NCBI GenBank assembly: GCA_025356055.1
Contig: JANXUU010000132.1
Coordinates: forward strand, 1 to 34,958
From: Sphingomonas sp.
GTDB taxonomy: Bacteria > Pseudomonadota > Alphaproteobacteria > Sphingomonadales > Sphingomonadaceae
DNA: 34,958 nt
Reading direction: 5' to 3'
Shown here: positions 23,016-30,867 of the stretch, piece by piece
Position numbering within the stretch: position 1 is the stretch's first letter
Layout: every line of letters starts with the position of its first letter
Translations under genes and position numbers: made by a program
The notes under the pieces: generated by a model
The model's database searches: none
Told to the model about the DNA's origin: nothing
What the model saw: the letters and a program-made list of their open reading frames with translations, nothing else

Positions 23016-24020
23016 TCACAGGGCGCGGATCGCCTGCGCCAGGGTCGCGACCGCGACCATGTCCTGGTCCCAACTGGTGACGAGGCGCACTTCGCCCGGC
23101 GCCCAGTCGTAGAAGTCGAACCCGGCGGCGCGCAGCGTGGAGGCTTCGGCGGGGGTCATGCGGACGAACAGCTCGTTGGCCTCGACCGGGTGGACAAGGC
23201 GTTCGGGGCCGGCAGCGTCCGCCAGCGCGCGCGCCGCGGCGTTGGCGGCGCGGGCGTTGGCGAGCCAGCGGTTATCCTCGAGGAGGGCGAGCAATTGCGC
23301 GGCCTGATAGCGGCCCTTGGACAGGAGGTGGCCCGAGCGCTTGCGGCGGCGAAGGGTCTCGTCGGCGAGGCCGGGTTCGAAGAAGACCAGCGCCTCGGTG
23401 CTCATCCCGCCATTCTTGACGAAGCCGAAGCTAAGTGCGTCGATCCCGGCGCGCCAGGTGACGTCGGCGGGGGTTTCGCCGGTGGCGGCGAGGGCGTTGG
23501 CAAAGCGCGCGCCGTCCATGTGGAAACCAAGCCCGCGGCGTTTGGCGACCTCGCCGAGCGCCGCGACTTCGGATGCGCGGTAGGCGAGGCCATATTCCGA
23601 GGCATTGGTGATCGACAGCGCGCGTGGCTGAACTTGGTGGACGTCGGCGCGCACCCGGCCGCAGGCGGCGTCAACAACTTCGGGGAGGAGTTTGGCGCCC
23701 TCGCCGCCTAACAGGGTCAGCTTGGCGCCGTGGGTGAAGAAGCCCGGTGCACCTGCCTCGTCGACCTCGATATGCGCGTCGCGGTGACACAGGATCGCTC
23801 CCTCGGGCGGACACAGCGCGGCGAGCGCGAGGCAGTTGGCGGCGGTGCCCGTGGTGATCCACAGCGCGCGGACCGGTGTTTCGAACAGGTCGGAAAATGC
23901 GCCGTCGAGGCGTTTGCTCCACGCGTCGCCATCATAGGCGGTGTCGAGCCGGTTGGCGGCGGCGAGGGCGTCGAGCACCGCGGGGTGGCACGGCGCGGCA
24001 TTGTCGGAGAAGAATCGCAT
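23016..24020 (-). CDS. Low-specificity threonine aldolase-type PLP enzyme
   Basis: A 334-residue fold-type I PLP enzyme that would cleave L-threonine or L-allo-threonine to glycine and acetaldehyde. Features: MRFFSDNAAPCHPAVLDAL, the substrate loop TGTAANCLALAALC, HRDAHIEVDEAGAP, LGFHMDGARFANALA with the PLP-contacting Asp, and the Schiff-base Lys in DALSFGFVKNGGM. RRKRSGHLLSKGRYQAAQ and the compact C-terminal domain match the beta-eliminating lyase family branch of aldolases. ATG 24020 lacks a strong ribosome site but gives the normal length; the longer frame upstream crosses a terminator. The EamA transporter follows 13 bases downstream. The Flp pilin gene lies upstream, separated by a terminator. 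Confidence 0.9.
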   Translation of the reverse strand: MRFFSDNAAPCHPAVLDALAAANRLDTAYDGDAWSKRLDGAFSDLFETPVRALWITTGTAANCLALAALCPPEGAILCHRDAHIEVDEAGAPGFFTHGAKLTLLGGEGAKLLPEVVDAACGRVRADVHQVQPRALSITNASEYGLAYRASEVAALGEVAKRRGLGFHMDGARFANALAATGETPADVTWRAGIDALSFGFVKNGGMSTEALVFFEPGLADETLRRRKRSGHLLSKGRYQAAQLLALLEDNRWLANARAANAAARALADAAGPERLVHPVEANELFVRMTPAEASTLRAAGFDFYDWAPGEVRLVTSWDQDMVAVATLAQAIRAL

Positions 24021-24060
24021 GGGCGAGCGATGGCGACGCGCGGCGATGGGGTCAACGAGG

Positions 24061-24089
24061 AAAAGCCCCGGTGCCGACGAGCACCGGGG
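24061..24089 (-). terminator. Intrinsic terminator after the Flp pilin gene
   Basis: CCCCGGTGC (24066-24074) and GCACCGGGG (24081-24089) form a perfect 9-bp stem with a 6-base loop. Read on the minus strand it is followed by CTTTT (24061-24065). The T-run is short, but it sits in the right place between the pilin stop (24114) and the aldolase start (24020). Confidence 0.75.
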
Positions 24090-24113
24090 TTCCTCTGGTC
24101 GCAAAGAGGTTGC

Positions 24114-24275
24114 TTAGATCAGCTGGCCCGAGACGTTGTTGAAGGTCGAGTTCAGCTTGCCGCCGATGCCCTGCATCGCGCCGATGGCGGCGACGGCGAT
24201 CAGCGCGGCGATCAGGCCATACTCAATGGCCGTCGCGCCGCGTTCGTCACGCACCAGCTTGAGGAAAATACGCAT
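24114..24275 (-). CDS. Flp family type IVb pilin
   Basis: A 53-residue prepilin, normally polymerised by the Tad/Cpa machinery into thin adhesive pili. The basic leader MRIFLKLVRDERG is followed by the processing site G/ATAIEYGLIAALIAV (cleavage after Gly13, Glu at +5 of the mature protein), then an Ala/Ile-rich helix and a short polar tail ending STFNNVSGQLI. This matches the Flp/PilA pattern exactly. A ribosome site AAGGGG lies 8 bases before ATG 24275. A terminator follows the stop. No tad/cpa secretion genes or prepilin peptidase are visible in the window, so this is an isolated pilin gene or a paralogue. Confidence 0.92.
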   Translation of the reverse strand: MRIFLKLVRDERGATAIEYGLIAALIAVAAIGAMQGIGGKLNSTFNNVSGQLI

Positions 24276-24362
24276 GCTTCATGCCCCTTGAAATAAGGAG
24301 GGCAAAGTGCGCTTCGAAGGTGAAGAAAATGTAAAGATCGCGACGTACGCGGAAGTTCCGGA

Positions 24363-24437
<75 letters not shown>

Positions 24438-24524
24438 ACTGTCCGGGACGCGGGGCCTATGGCGGGCGGGGGGGGCGGCGTCAAGGCTTGCGGGGCCACC
24501 CGCGACGGGAGTAGCGGACGGCGG

Positions 24525-24644
24525 ATGACCGACACCGAAAAGTCGAAGGAAGAGCGGCTCGCCGAGGCACTGCGCGAGAATCTGCGTCGACGAAAGGCGC
24601 AGGGGCGTGAAGTCTTGCCGCCGCCGCCGCCCAGCGACGACTAG
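24525..24644 (+). CDS. 39-residue basic helical protein, conserved-looking hypothetical
   Basis: ATG 24525 to TAG 24644 encodes 39 residues: an acidic/basic amphipathic helix KEERLAEALRENLRRRKAQG followed by REVLPPPPPSDD. Small sphingomonad proteins with a RLAEALRENLRRRKAQ core are familiar to me, often annotated as hypothetical. The frame is open 22 codons further upstream, but that part is low-complexity Gly and lacks a ribosome site. Its stop overlaps the stop of the opposite-strand aminopeptidase P gene by 3 of 4 bases. The highly charged helix could bind nucleic acid or a protein partner; no function is known. Confidence 0.7.
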   Translation: MTDTEKSKEERLAEALRENLRRRKAQGREVLPPPPPSDD

Positions 24645-26434
24645 AGGGGCGCGCAGGCGGCTTCAAGCCAGGTGCGATCGTCGCCCTGCAGCTGCGGGCC
24701 GATCCTGGCGAGCACTTGCGCGTGGTAGTCGTCGAGCCAGGCGAGTTCGGTGGGGAGCAACATGTCCTTGACGATCAGGCGGCGCTCGATCGGAGCAAAG
24801 GTTAGCGTTTCGAAGCCGAGCGTTTCCTTTTCGGCACCGGCAACGGGCTTCTCGACGACCAGCACGAGATTCTCGATGCGGATGCCATAGGCGCCAGCCT
24901 TGTAATAACCCGGCTCGTTGGAGAGGATCATCCCCGCCGCGAGCGGTTCGTCGCCGCCCGGCTGGCCCGATCCGACCGGGGCGATCCGCTGCGGGCCCTC
25001 GTGGACCGAGAGGAAGCTGCCAACGCCGTGGCCGGTGCCGTGGGCGTAATCGAGCCCGGCTTCCCACAGCGGGCGGCGGGCGAAGCTGTCGAGCTGCGAG
25101 CCGCGCACCCCCTTGGGGAAGATCGCGGTGGCGAGCGCGATGTGGCCGCGAAGAACGCGCGTGAAGCGGTCGCGCATCTCGTCGCTGGGGGTGCCGATGG
25201 CGAGCGTGCGCGTGATGTCGGTGGTGCCGTCGGCGTACTGGCCGCCGGAGTCGATCAGGTAGAGCGAGTTGTTCTCGAGCGGGCGATTGGTGGCGGGCGA
25301 CGCCTTGTAGTGGACAATCGCGCCGTTGGGGCCCGAGCCCGAGATCGAGTCGAACGAGAGGTCTTTCAGCAGGCCACCTTCGGCGCGGAAGGCTTCAAGG
25401 CGGTCGGAGGCCTTGAGTTCGTCGAGGTGGCCCTTGGGGGCTTCGGCTTCGACCCAGCGCAGGAAGCGGGCGATCGCGGCACCGTCGCGCGCCTGTGCCG
25501 CCTGGTGGCCGGCGATCTCGACCTTGTTCTTGATCGCACGGGGGAGGACGGTGGGGTCGCGGTGGCTGACGACGGTCGCGCCGCCCGCATCGAGCGCCTC
25601 GAAGATCGCGGCGACCGAGCGTTCGGGATCGACCGCGACGGTCTTGCCGACGAGCGCGCGCAACGCGGGTTCGAAATCGGCGCGCTCATGAAGGCGGACG
25701 CCGTTGCCGAGGTGCTGGGCAACGTCGGGGCCGATCTTTTCGCCCGCGACGAACAGGTCGGCGGTGCCGTCGCAATTGACCAGCGCATAGGCGAGCGCGA
25801 CCGGGGTGTGGCTGACGTCGGCGCCGCGCACGTTGAAGGTCCAGGCGATCGAATCGAGCGCGGCCAGGACCGTAGTGTCGGCGCCCAACTTGCCGAGCCA
25901 GTCGGCGATGGCGGTGCGCTTGTCGGCCGAGGACTGGCCGGCGAGGCTGTCCGGCTGGACGACGAGGCGCGCCTTGGAGGCTTCGGGGCGGTCCTGCCAG
26001 ACGATGTCGATCGGGTTGCGGGCGACCGCGACGAGGGTGGCGTTGCGCGCGTGAAGGGCCTCACTCGCCTTCTTCACCCAGTCGCGCGAGTGGAGCCAGG
26101 GGTCGTAGCCGATGCGGCCGCCTTGCGGGGCGTGCTCCTTGAGCCAGTCGGCGATGCTGGTCTCGGGGACCGACTGGTAGCTCCACTGGTCGCCCGACAC
26201 CTGGCTGCGAACCTGGAGCGTGTAACGGCCATCGGTGAAGATCGCGGCTTCCTGGGGCAAGACCACCGCCGAGCCGGCCGAGCCCTTGAACCCGGTGAGC
26301 CATTCGAGCCGCTGGGCGTAGCTGCCGACATATTCGCTCATATGTTCGTCGGTCAGGGGAACGACGAAGCCGTCGAGGCGGTCCTCGGCGAGCTGGGCGC
26401 GAAGGGCGGCGAGGCGGTCGGCGTAGCTGGACAT
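24641..26434 (-). CDS. Xaa-Pro aminopeptidase (M24, aminopeptidase P family)
   Basis: A 597-residue, three-domain aminopeptidase P of the long (eukaryote XPNPEP1-like) form, which releases N-terminal residues before proline. Two creatinase-like N-domains (start MSSYADRLAALRAQLAEDRLDG, with YVGSYAQRLEWLTGFKGSAG and FTDGRYTLQVRSQV) precede the M24 catalytic domain. Metal ligands appear in LIDSGGQYADGTTDITRT (two Asp), HGTGHGVGSFLSVHEGP (His), LSNEPGYYKAGAYG (Glu) and IRIENLVLV (Glu). The C-terminal APP-type extension LAWLDDYHAQVLARIGPQL is also present. ATG 26434 with GAGAG upstream is chosen; the longer open frame overlaps the divergent S9 gene. The 68-base gap to that gene likely holds both promoters, so two proline-related peptidases share control. 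Confidence 0.94.
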   Translation of the reverse strand: MSSYADRLAALRAQLAEDRLDGFVVPLTDEHMSEYVGSYAQRLEWLTGFKGSAGSAVVLPQEAAIFTDGRYTLQVRSQVSGDQWSYQSVPETSIADWLKEHAPQGGRIGYDPWLHSRDWVKKASEALHARNATLVAVARNPIDIVWQDRPEASKARLVVQPDSLAGQSSADKRTAIADWLGKLGADTTVLAALDSIAWTFNVRGADVSHTPVALAYALVNCDGTADLFVAGEKIGPDVAQHLGNGVRLHERADFEPALRALVGKTVAVDPERSVAAIFEALDAGGATVVSHRDPTVLPRAIKNKVEIAGHQAAQARDGAAIARFLRWVEAEAPKGHLDELKASDRLEAFRAEGGLLKDLSFDSISGSGPNGAIVHYKASPATNRPLENNSLYLIDSGGQYADGTTDITRTLAIGTPSDEMRDRFTRVLRGHIALATAIFPKGVRGSQLDSFARRPLWEAGLDYAHGTGHGVGSFLSVHEGPQRIAPVGSGQPGGDEPLAAGMILSNEPGYYKAGAYGIRIENLVLVVEKPVAGAEKETLGFETLTFAPIERRLIVKDMLLPTELAWLDDYHAQVLARIGPQLQGDDRTWLEAACAPL

Positions 26435-26502
26435 GGCAATCTCTCGTTCGAACGCTAGAAGACGGTCAACCCTAGACCTCTTCGCGAATTTCAGGAACCC
26501 CG

Positions 26503-28557
26503 ATGACGCCCCCCACCCCACCCGTCGCCGATCGCCGCCCGCACGAAGTCACCCACCACGCAGTGACCATCAGCGACGATTGGGCGTGGCTGCGTGACGC
26601 GGGCTATCCCAATGTCACCGACGCGGATGTGTTGGCCTATCTCAAGGCCGAGAACGCCTATTTCGAAGCGGTGATGGCGCCCCATGCCGGGCTGGTCGAG
26701 ACGCTCTTCCAAGAGATGAAAGGGCGGATCAAGGAGGATCTGTCGAGCGTCCCCGCGCCCGACGGGCCCTATGATTATTGGTGGGCGTACAAACCCGGCG
26801 AGCAATATCGGCGGTGGTGGCGCAAGCTGCGCGACGGCGGGGCGGAAGAGTTGATCTTTGACGAGGTCGCGGAAGCCGAGGGGCATGAGTATTTCCGGCT
26901 GGGGGCGATCGTCACTTCGCCCGATTACCGCCTGCTCGCGACGCTGGTTGATGACGACGGGTCGGAGCGGTTCAAGCTGCGCATTCGAGATCTAGCGACG
27001 GGCCAGGACATCGAGACCATCAGCGAGGTCGTCAATGGCGCGCCGGTATGGTCAGCGGACAGCAAGGGAATCGCCTTTACCGAGGTCAATGAGCATTGGC
27101 GTAGCGACAAGGCGAAGTATCACCGGCTGGGCGACGATCCCGCCAAGGCCGTGATCCTTTACGAGGAGACGATCGACAAGGGCTTCCAGGTCGGGCTCGG
27201 CAAGTCGCAGGACGATGTGCTGATCTTCATCGCGACGGGCGACAACACGACCAGCGAAGTGCGGTTCGTGCCCGCCGCCGATCCGTTGGCGGCGCTGACG
27301 CTGATCGCGCCCCGCCGATCCAACATCGAATATAGCCCGGACGCCGCGCATGGTCGGTTGTGGATCGTGACCAACGACGAGCATATTAATTTCAGGCTGG
27401 TGTCGGCGGCGATCGAGACTCCGGGCGAGTGGCGCGAGGAGATTCCCGGGTCGAGCCGGACCTATTTGCGCGGCGCGACCAGTTATCGCGATCATCTTGC
27501 GCTGACCACGCGGATCGACGGGCTCGATGCGCTGGTGCTGCGGACTTACGGAGGTGCGGAGACGCCGCTGCCCTTTACCGAAGCGGCTTATTCCGCCGAT
27601 TTCGCGGGCAATGCCGACTTCGCTCCGGCGGCCTACCGGCTGGGCTATTCGTCGATGGTCACGCCGCCGACGGTGTATGATTATCACCCCGAGGACGACC
27701 GGCTCGAGACGTTGCGCGTGCTCGAAATTCCGTCGGGGCACGACCCCGCGGATTACGTCATCGACCGCCGCCTGATCGCCGCGCGCGACGGGGCGATGGT
27801 GCCGGTGTCGATCGTGCGGAGGGCGGACAGCAAGCTCGATGGGGAGGGGCGGTTGTTTCTCTATGGCTATGGAGCCTACGGGCTGGCCATCCCGCCGGGC
27901 TTCTCGCCGAGCCGGCTGAGCCTGGTCGATCGCGGCTTTTCCTATGCCATCGCGCATGTCCGCGGCGGGGACGATCTTGGCCACGGCTGGTATCTCGACG
28001 GCAAGCTGAGCAAGCGCACCAACACGTTCAACGATTTCGTCGATGTGGCGCGGGGCTTGGTCGATCTGGGCTATGCGAAGTCCGGGCGAATCGCAGCGCA
28101 GGGCGGATCGGCGGGGGGCGAGCTGATGGGGGCGGTCGCCAACCAGGCGCCCGAGCTGTGGGGCGCGATCGTCGCCGACGTGCCATTTGTCGATGTTCTC
28201 AACACGATGCTCGACGGTGACCTGCCGCTGACACCCGGCGAGTGGCCCGAATGGGGTAATCCGATCGAGGACAAGGCGGCGTTCGACCTGATCCGCAGCT
28301 ACTCGCCCTACGACAATGTTACGGCGAAGGCTTACCCGCCGATGCTGATCACCGGCGGGCTCAATGATCCGCGCGTGACCTATTGGGAGCCGGCGAAGTG
28401 GGCGGCGAAACTGCGCGCGACGCGGACCGACGCCAACACGCTGCTGCTCAAGATCAACATGGGCGCGGGGCATGGCGGCAAGTCGGGACGGTGGGATGCT
28501 TTACGCGAACAGGCCGAGGCTTACGCGTTCGTACTGACGCAGATGGGGGACGAATGA
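26503..28557 (+). CDS. S9 family oligopeptidase (protease II / prolyl oligopeptidase-like)
   Basis: A 684-residue serine oligopeptidase. The N-terminus PVADRRPHEVTHHAVTISDDWAWLRD is typical of protease II (PtrB), and a seven-bladed propeller follows. The alpha/beta-hydrolase domain shows LFLYGYGAYG, FSYAIAHVRGGDDLGHGWYLDGK, TFNDFVDVARGLVDLGY and the nucleophile GGSAGGELMG with Ser near residue 536. The Asp is in GGLNDPRVTYWEPAKW and the His in NMGAGHGGKSGRW. Length matches oligopeptidase B (about 690). It cleaves short peptides after basic residues or proline; which one cannot be fixed by eye, but the Tyr/Trp block is more PtrB-like. No signal peptide, so cytoplasmic. It is divergent from aminopeptidase P. 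Confidence 0.93.
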   Translation: MTPPTPPVADRRPHEVTHHAVTISDDWAWLRDAGYPNVTDADVLAYLKAENAYFEAVMAPHAGLVETLFQEMKGRIKEDLSSVPAPDGPYDYWWAYKPGEQYRRWWRKLRDGGAEELIFDEVAEAEGHEYFRLGAIVTSPDYRLLATLVDDDGSERFKLRIRDLATGQDIETISEVVNGAPVWSADSKGIAFTEVNEHWRSDKAKYHRLGDDPAKAVILYEETIDKGFQVGLGKSQDDVLIFIATGDNTTSEVRFVPAADPLAALTLIAPRRSNIEYSPDAAHGRLWIVTNDEHINFRLVSAAIETPGEWREEIPGSSRTYLRGATSYRDHLALTTRIDGLDALVLRTYGGAETPLPFTEAAYSADFAGNADFAPAAYRLGYSSMVTPPTVYDYHPEDDRLETLRVLEIPSGHDPADYVIDRRLIAARDGAMVPVSIVRRADSKLDGEGRLFLYGYGAYGLAIPPGFSPSRLSLVDRGFSYAIAHVRGGDDLGHGWYLDGKLSKRTNTFNDFVDVARGLVDLGYAKSGRIAAQGGSAGGELMGAVANQAPELWGAIVADVPFVDVLNTMLDGDLPLTPGEWPEWGNPIEDKAAFDLIRSYSPYDNVTAKAYPPMLITGGLNDPRVTYWEPAKWAAKLRATRTDANTLLLKINMGAGHGGKSGRWDALREQAEAYAFVLTQMGDE

Positions 28558-28609
28558 TGAATTTGCGCGGCGTTGACGAAGGCGCACGCGCTGGCGCAGG
28601 TTCCCCCGC

Positions 28610-29251
28610 ATGAGTGAAATCGTCCTACACGACTATTTCCGAAGCTCGGCGAGCTACCGGGTGCGGATCGGGCTGAACCTCAAGGGGGTCAGTTACCGGT
28701 CGCACATGGTCAACATCGTCACTGGCGAGCAGCATGGCCCGGCGTATCACGCGTTGAACCCGCAGGGCTTCGTGCCGATGCTCGAGATCGACGGGCGCAA
28801 GCTGACGCAGAGCCTCGCGATTCTCGATTATCTCGACGCGACCCACAAGGAGCCGCCGTTCGTACCCCACGAGGCGGGCGAACGAAGCCATGTGCTGGCG
28901 ATGGCGCTGGTCGTGGCGTGCGATATCCACCCGCTCAACAACCTGCGCGTGCTGAGGTATTTGCGCGGGCCGCTCGGGCAGGCACAGGAGACGGTTGACG
29001 ACTGGTATCGCCATTGGGTGGCCGAAGGTCTCGCGGCGCTGGAAACGATGGCCGCGCCGAGTGCCGGGCAGTGGCTGGCCGGGGACGCGGTCAGCCTGGC
29101 CGACATCTGCCTCGTCCCGCAGATTGCCAATGCGCGGCGGCTCGAAACGCCGCTCGACGCCTATCCGACCCTTGTGCGCATCGACGAGAACGCCCGTGCG
29201 CACCCCGCCTTTGCCGCCGCCCATCCCGACCAGCAGGAGCAGCCCCAGTGA
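28610..29251 (+). CDS. maiA: Maleylacetoacetate isomerase (zeta-class GST)
   Basis: A 213-residue zeta glutathione transferase that isomerises maleylacetoacetate to fumarylacetoacetate with glutathione as cofactor, in tyrosine degradation. The signature SSASYRVRIGLNLKGV near residues 12-27 carries the catalytic Ser and Arg. The GSH-binding NPQGFVPMLEIDG, LTQSLAILDYLDATH and the C-domain segment HPLNNLRVLRYL with SLADICLVPQI complete the pattern. Its product is the substrate of fahA at 15608-16894. It starts 52 bases after the S9 gene stop. Its TGA overlaps the GTG start of the next gene, so the two are coupled. Some zeta GSTs act on other cis-ketoacids (maleylpyruvate), hence slight reserve. 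Confidence 0.92.
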   Translation: MSEIVLHDYFRSSASYRVRIGLNLKGVSYRSHMVNIVTGEQHGPAYHALNPQGFVPMLEIDGRKLTQSLAILDYLDATHKEPPFVPHEAGERSHVLAMALVVACDIHPLNNLRVLRYLRGPLGQAQETVDDWYRHWVAEGLAALETMAAPSAGQWLAGDAVSLADICLVPQIANARRLETPLDAYPTLVRIDENARAHPAFAAAHPDQQEQPQ

Positions 29252-30063
29252 ACCGCGTCGATACGATGAACCGTGGGATGGACGATGCTCGCGCGCTCGA
29301 CAGCCTCGCTATCCCAAGTCTCGAGGGCAAGGTGTCGGCCGAGGAATGGGCGATCCGCGTCGACCTCGCCGCCGCCTATCGCATGGTCGCGCATTACGGC
29401 TGGGACGACCTCATCTTCACGCATCTGTCGGCGCGCGTGCCGGGGCCGGAGCATCATTTCCTGATGAACCCGTATAACCTCATGTTCGAGGAAGTGACTG
29501 CTTCGTCGCTGGTCAAGATCGACGTCGCGGGCAAGCCGGTCGACCCGACCCCGTTTGTCACCAATCCGGCGGGCTTCACGATCCATTCGGCGATCCACAT
29601 GGCGCGCGACGATGCCCATGCGGTGATGCATCTCCACACCGCCTTCGGGCAGGCGGTGTCGGCACATGGCGAGGGGTTGCTGCCGCTGACCCAGACCGCA
29701 ATGCTGGCGCGCGGCGACCTTGCGTTCCATGATTATGAGGGGGTTGCGACCGACCTCGACGAGCGCGAGCGGCTGGTCGCGGATTTGGGCGACAAGACTT
29801 CGATGCTGCTTCGCAATCACGGGACGCTGACCGTCGGCAAGACCGTTGGCGAGGCGTTCGTGCGGATGTATTTCCTCGAGCGCGCGTGCGAGGCGCAAAT
29901 CTATGCGCTGTCGGCCGGCGACAACATCAGCAACCCGCCGCAGGGCACGCCAGAGCTTGCGGCCGAGCAGGGTCGGGTGGGTATTCCGATGGGCGCCAAT
30001 TTGCTCGCGTGGCCGGCGTTGCTGAGGAAAGCGTATCGGCTCGACCCGAGCTTCGCGAGCTAG
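29248..30063 (+). CDS. Class II aldolase/adducin family protein
   Basis: A 271-residue AraD-like protein. The fold begins AAAYRMVAHYGWDDLIFTHLSARVPGPEHHFLMNPY, followed by FEEVTASSLVKIDVAGKPVD, the metal-binding VMHLHTAFGQAVSAHG, and LLRNHGTLTVGKTVGEAFVRMYFLERAC with another His ligand. This is the L-ribulose-phosphate 4-epimerase/fuculose aldolase superfamily, but the specific group (with FTNPAGFTIHSAIHMARDD) is mostly of unknown substrate. GTG 29248 is preferred: AGGAG at 29234-29239 and overlap with the maiA stop (GTGA) support coupling. ATGs at 29266 and 29278 are possible alternatives. Being coupled with maiA, it might act on an aldehyde- or acid-type intermediate of aromatic breakdown; this is speculation. 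Confidence 0.85.
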   Translation: MNRVDTMNRGMDDARALDSLAIPSLEGKVSAEEWAIRVDLAAAYRMVAHYGWDDLIFTHLSARVPGPEHHFLMNPYNLMFEEVTASSLVKIDVAGKPVDPTPFVTNPAGFTIHSAIHMARDDAHAVMHLHTAFGQAVSAHGEGLLPLTQTAMLARGDLAFHDYEGVATDLDERERLVADLGDKTSMLLRNHGTLTVGKTVGEAFVRMYFLERACEAQIYALSAGDNISNPPQGTPELAAEQGRVGIPMGANLLAWPALLRKAYRLDPSFAS

Positions 30064-30088
30064 GCGGAACAAGGCACCCGCTTCGCCC

Positions 30089-30125
30089 GTCTCACCGTCA
30101 TGCCGGTCACGGCAATGACGGAGAC
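30089..30125 (+). promoter_or_regulatory. Hairpin enclosing the ribosome site of the DJ-1/PfpI gene
   Basis: GTCTC (30089-30093) pairs with GAGAC (30121-30125), CGTCAT (30096-30101) with ATGACG (30115-30120), and GCCG (30102-30105) with CGGC (30110-30113), around a GTCA loop, with small bulges: 15 pairs in all. The likely Shine-Dalgarno GGAGA (30120-30124) is in the 3' arm, 7 bases before ATG 30132. It may alternatively be a degenerate extragenic palindromic repeat. Confidence 0.55.
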
Positions 30126-30131
30126 AAACCG

Positions 30132-30824
30132 ATGAACATATTGATGGTCCTCACCAGCCATGCCGCACTTGGCAACACCGGCAAGAAAACCGGCTTCTGG
30201 CTCGAGGAATTCGCCGCGCCTTATTATGCGTTGAAGGATGCGGGGCATGCGATCACGCTCGCCAGTCCCAAGGGTGGGCAGCCGCCGCTCGATCCCAAGA
30301 GCGATGCGCCCGATGCGCAGACCGACGCAACGCGCCGATTCAAGGCCGATGGCGCGGCGCAGCAGCAGCTTGCGATGACCGAAGTCCTCGCCGACATCGA
30401 CGGATCGATGTTCGATGGGGTCTTCTATCCGGGTGGGCATGGGCCGATGTGGGATCTCGCCGAGGACACCGACTCCAAGTCGCTGATCGAGGAAACGCTC
30501 ACTGCCGGCAAGCCCGTTGCGCTGGTCTGCCACGCGCCAGCCGCCCTGAAGAACGTCAAGACCCGCGACGGCGCGTCGCTGGTCCGCGGGCGGAAGGTCA
30601 CCGGCTTCACCAATGGCGAGGAGGAAGCAGTCGGACTGACTGACGTCGTTCCGTATCTTCTCGAAGAAATGCTCAAGGCCAAGGGCGCCGACTATTCCAA
30701 GGCGCCGGACTTCAACGCCTATGTCGTGACTGACGGCCTGTTGATTACCGGCCAGAACCCGGCGTCCAGCGGACCGGCGGCGGAGGCGTTAATGAAGGCG
30801 CTGGTCGCGGAGCCGGTTGCCTAG
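30132..30824 (+). CDS. DJ-1/PfpI superfamily protein (type 1 glutamine amidotransferase-like, Hsp31-like)
   Basis: A 230-residue cytoplasmic DJ-1/PfpI protein. It begins MNILMVLTSHAALGNTGKKTGFWLEEFAAPYY, the class-typical start with a conserved Glu in the active site (FWLEEF). The middle has ITLASPKGGQPPLDPKS and MFDGVFYPGGHGPMWDLAED. The nucleophile elbow is ALVCHAPAAL with Cys133 followed by His134. The C-terminus carries GTGQNPASSGPAAEA-like LLITGQNPASSGP. Members of this group act as glyoxalase III-type/deglycase or chaperone enzymes in carbonyl stress. ATG 30132 has GGAGA inside a hairpin, so translational regulation is plausible. It is co-directional with, and 68 bases after, the class II aldolase gene. 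Confidence 0.9.
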   Translation: MNILMVLTSHAALGNTGKKTGFWLEEFAAPYYALKDAGHAITLASPKGGQPPLDPKSDAPDAQTDATRRFKADGAAQQQLAMTEVLADIDGSMFDGVFYPGGHGPMWDLAEDTDSKSLIEETLTAGKPVALVCHAPAALKNVKTRDGASLVRGRKVTGFTNGEEEAVGLTDVVPYLLEEMLKAKGADYSKAPDFNAYVVTDGLLITGQNPASSGPAAEALMKALVAEPVA

Positions 30825-30867
30825 ATGCGAAGCTGAAGGGCAAGGCCGGCTCGAAAGTGATCGCTAC

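Noticed and set aside
25001-26458. 485-codon open frame opposite aminopeptidase P
   Set aside because: Gly/Val/Asp/Arg-rich mirror of the real gene, whose metal ligands are intact.
27052-28473. 473-codon open frame opposite the S9 oligopeptidase
   Set aside because: Arg/His-rich shadow; the plus frame contains the catalytic triad.
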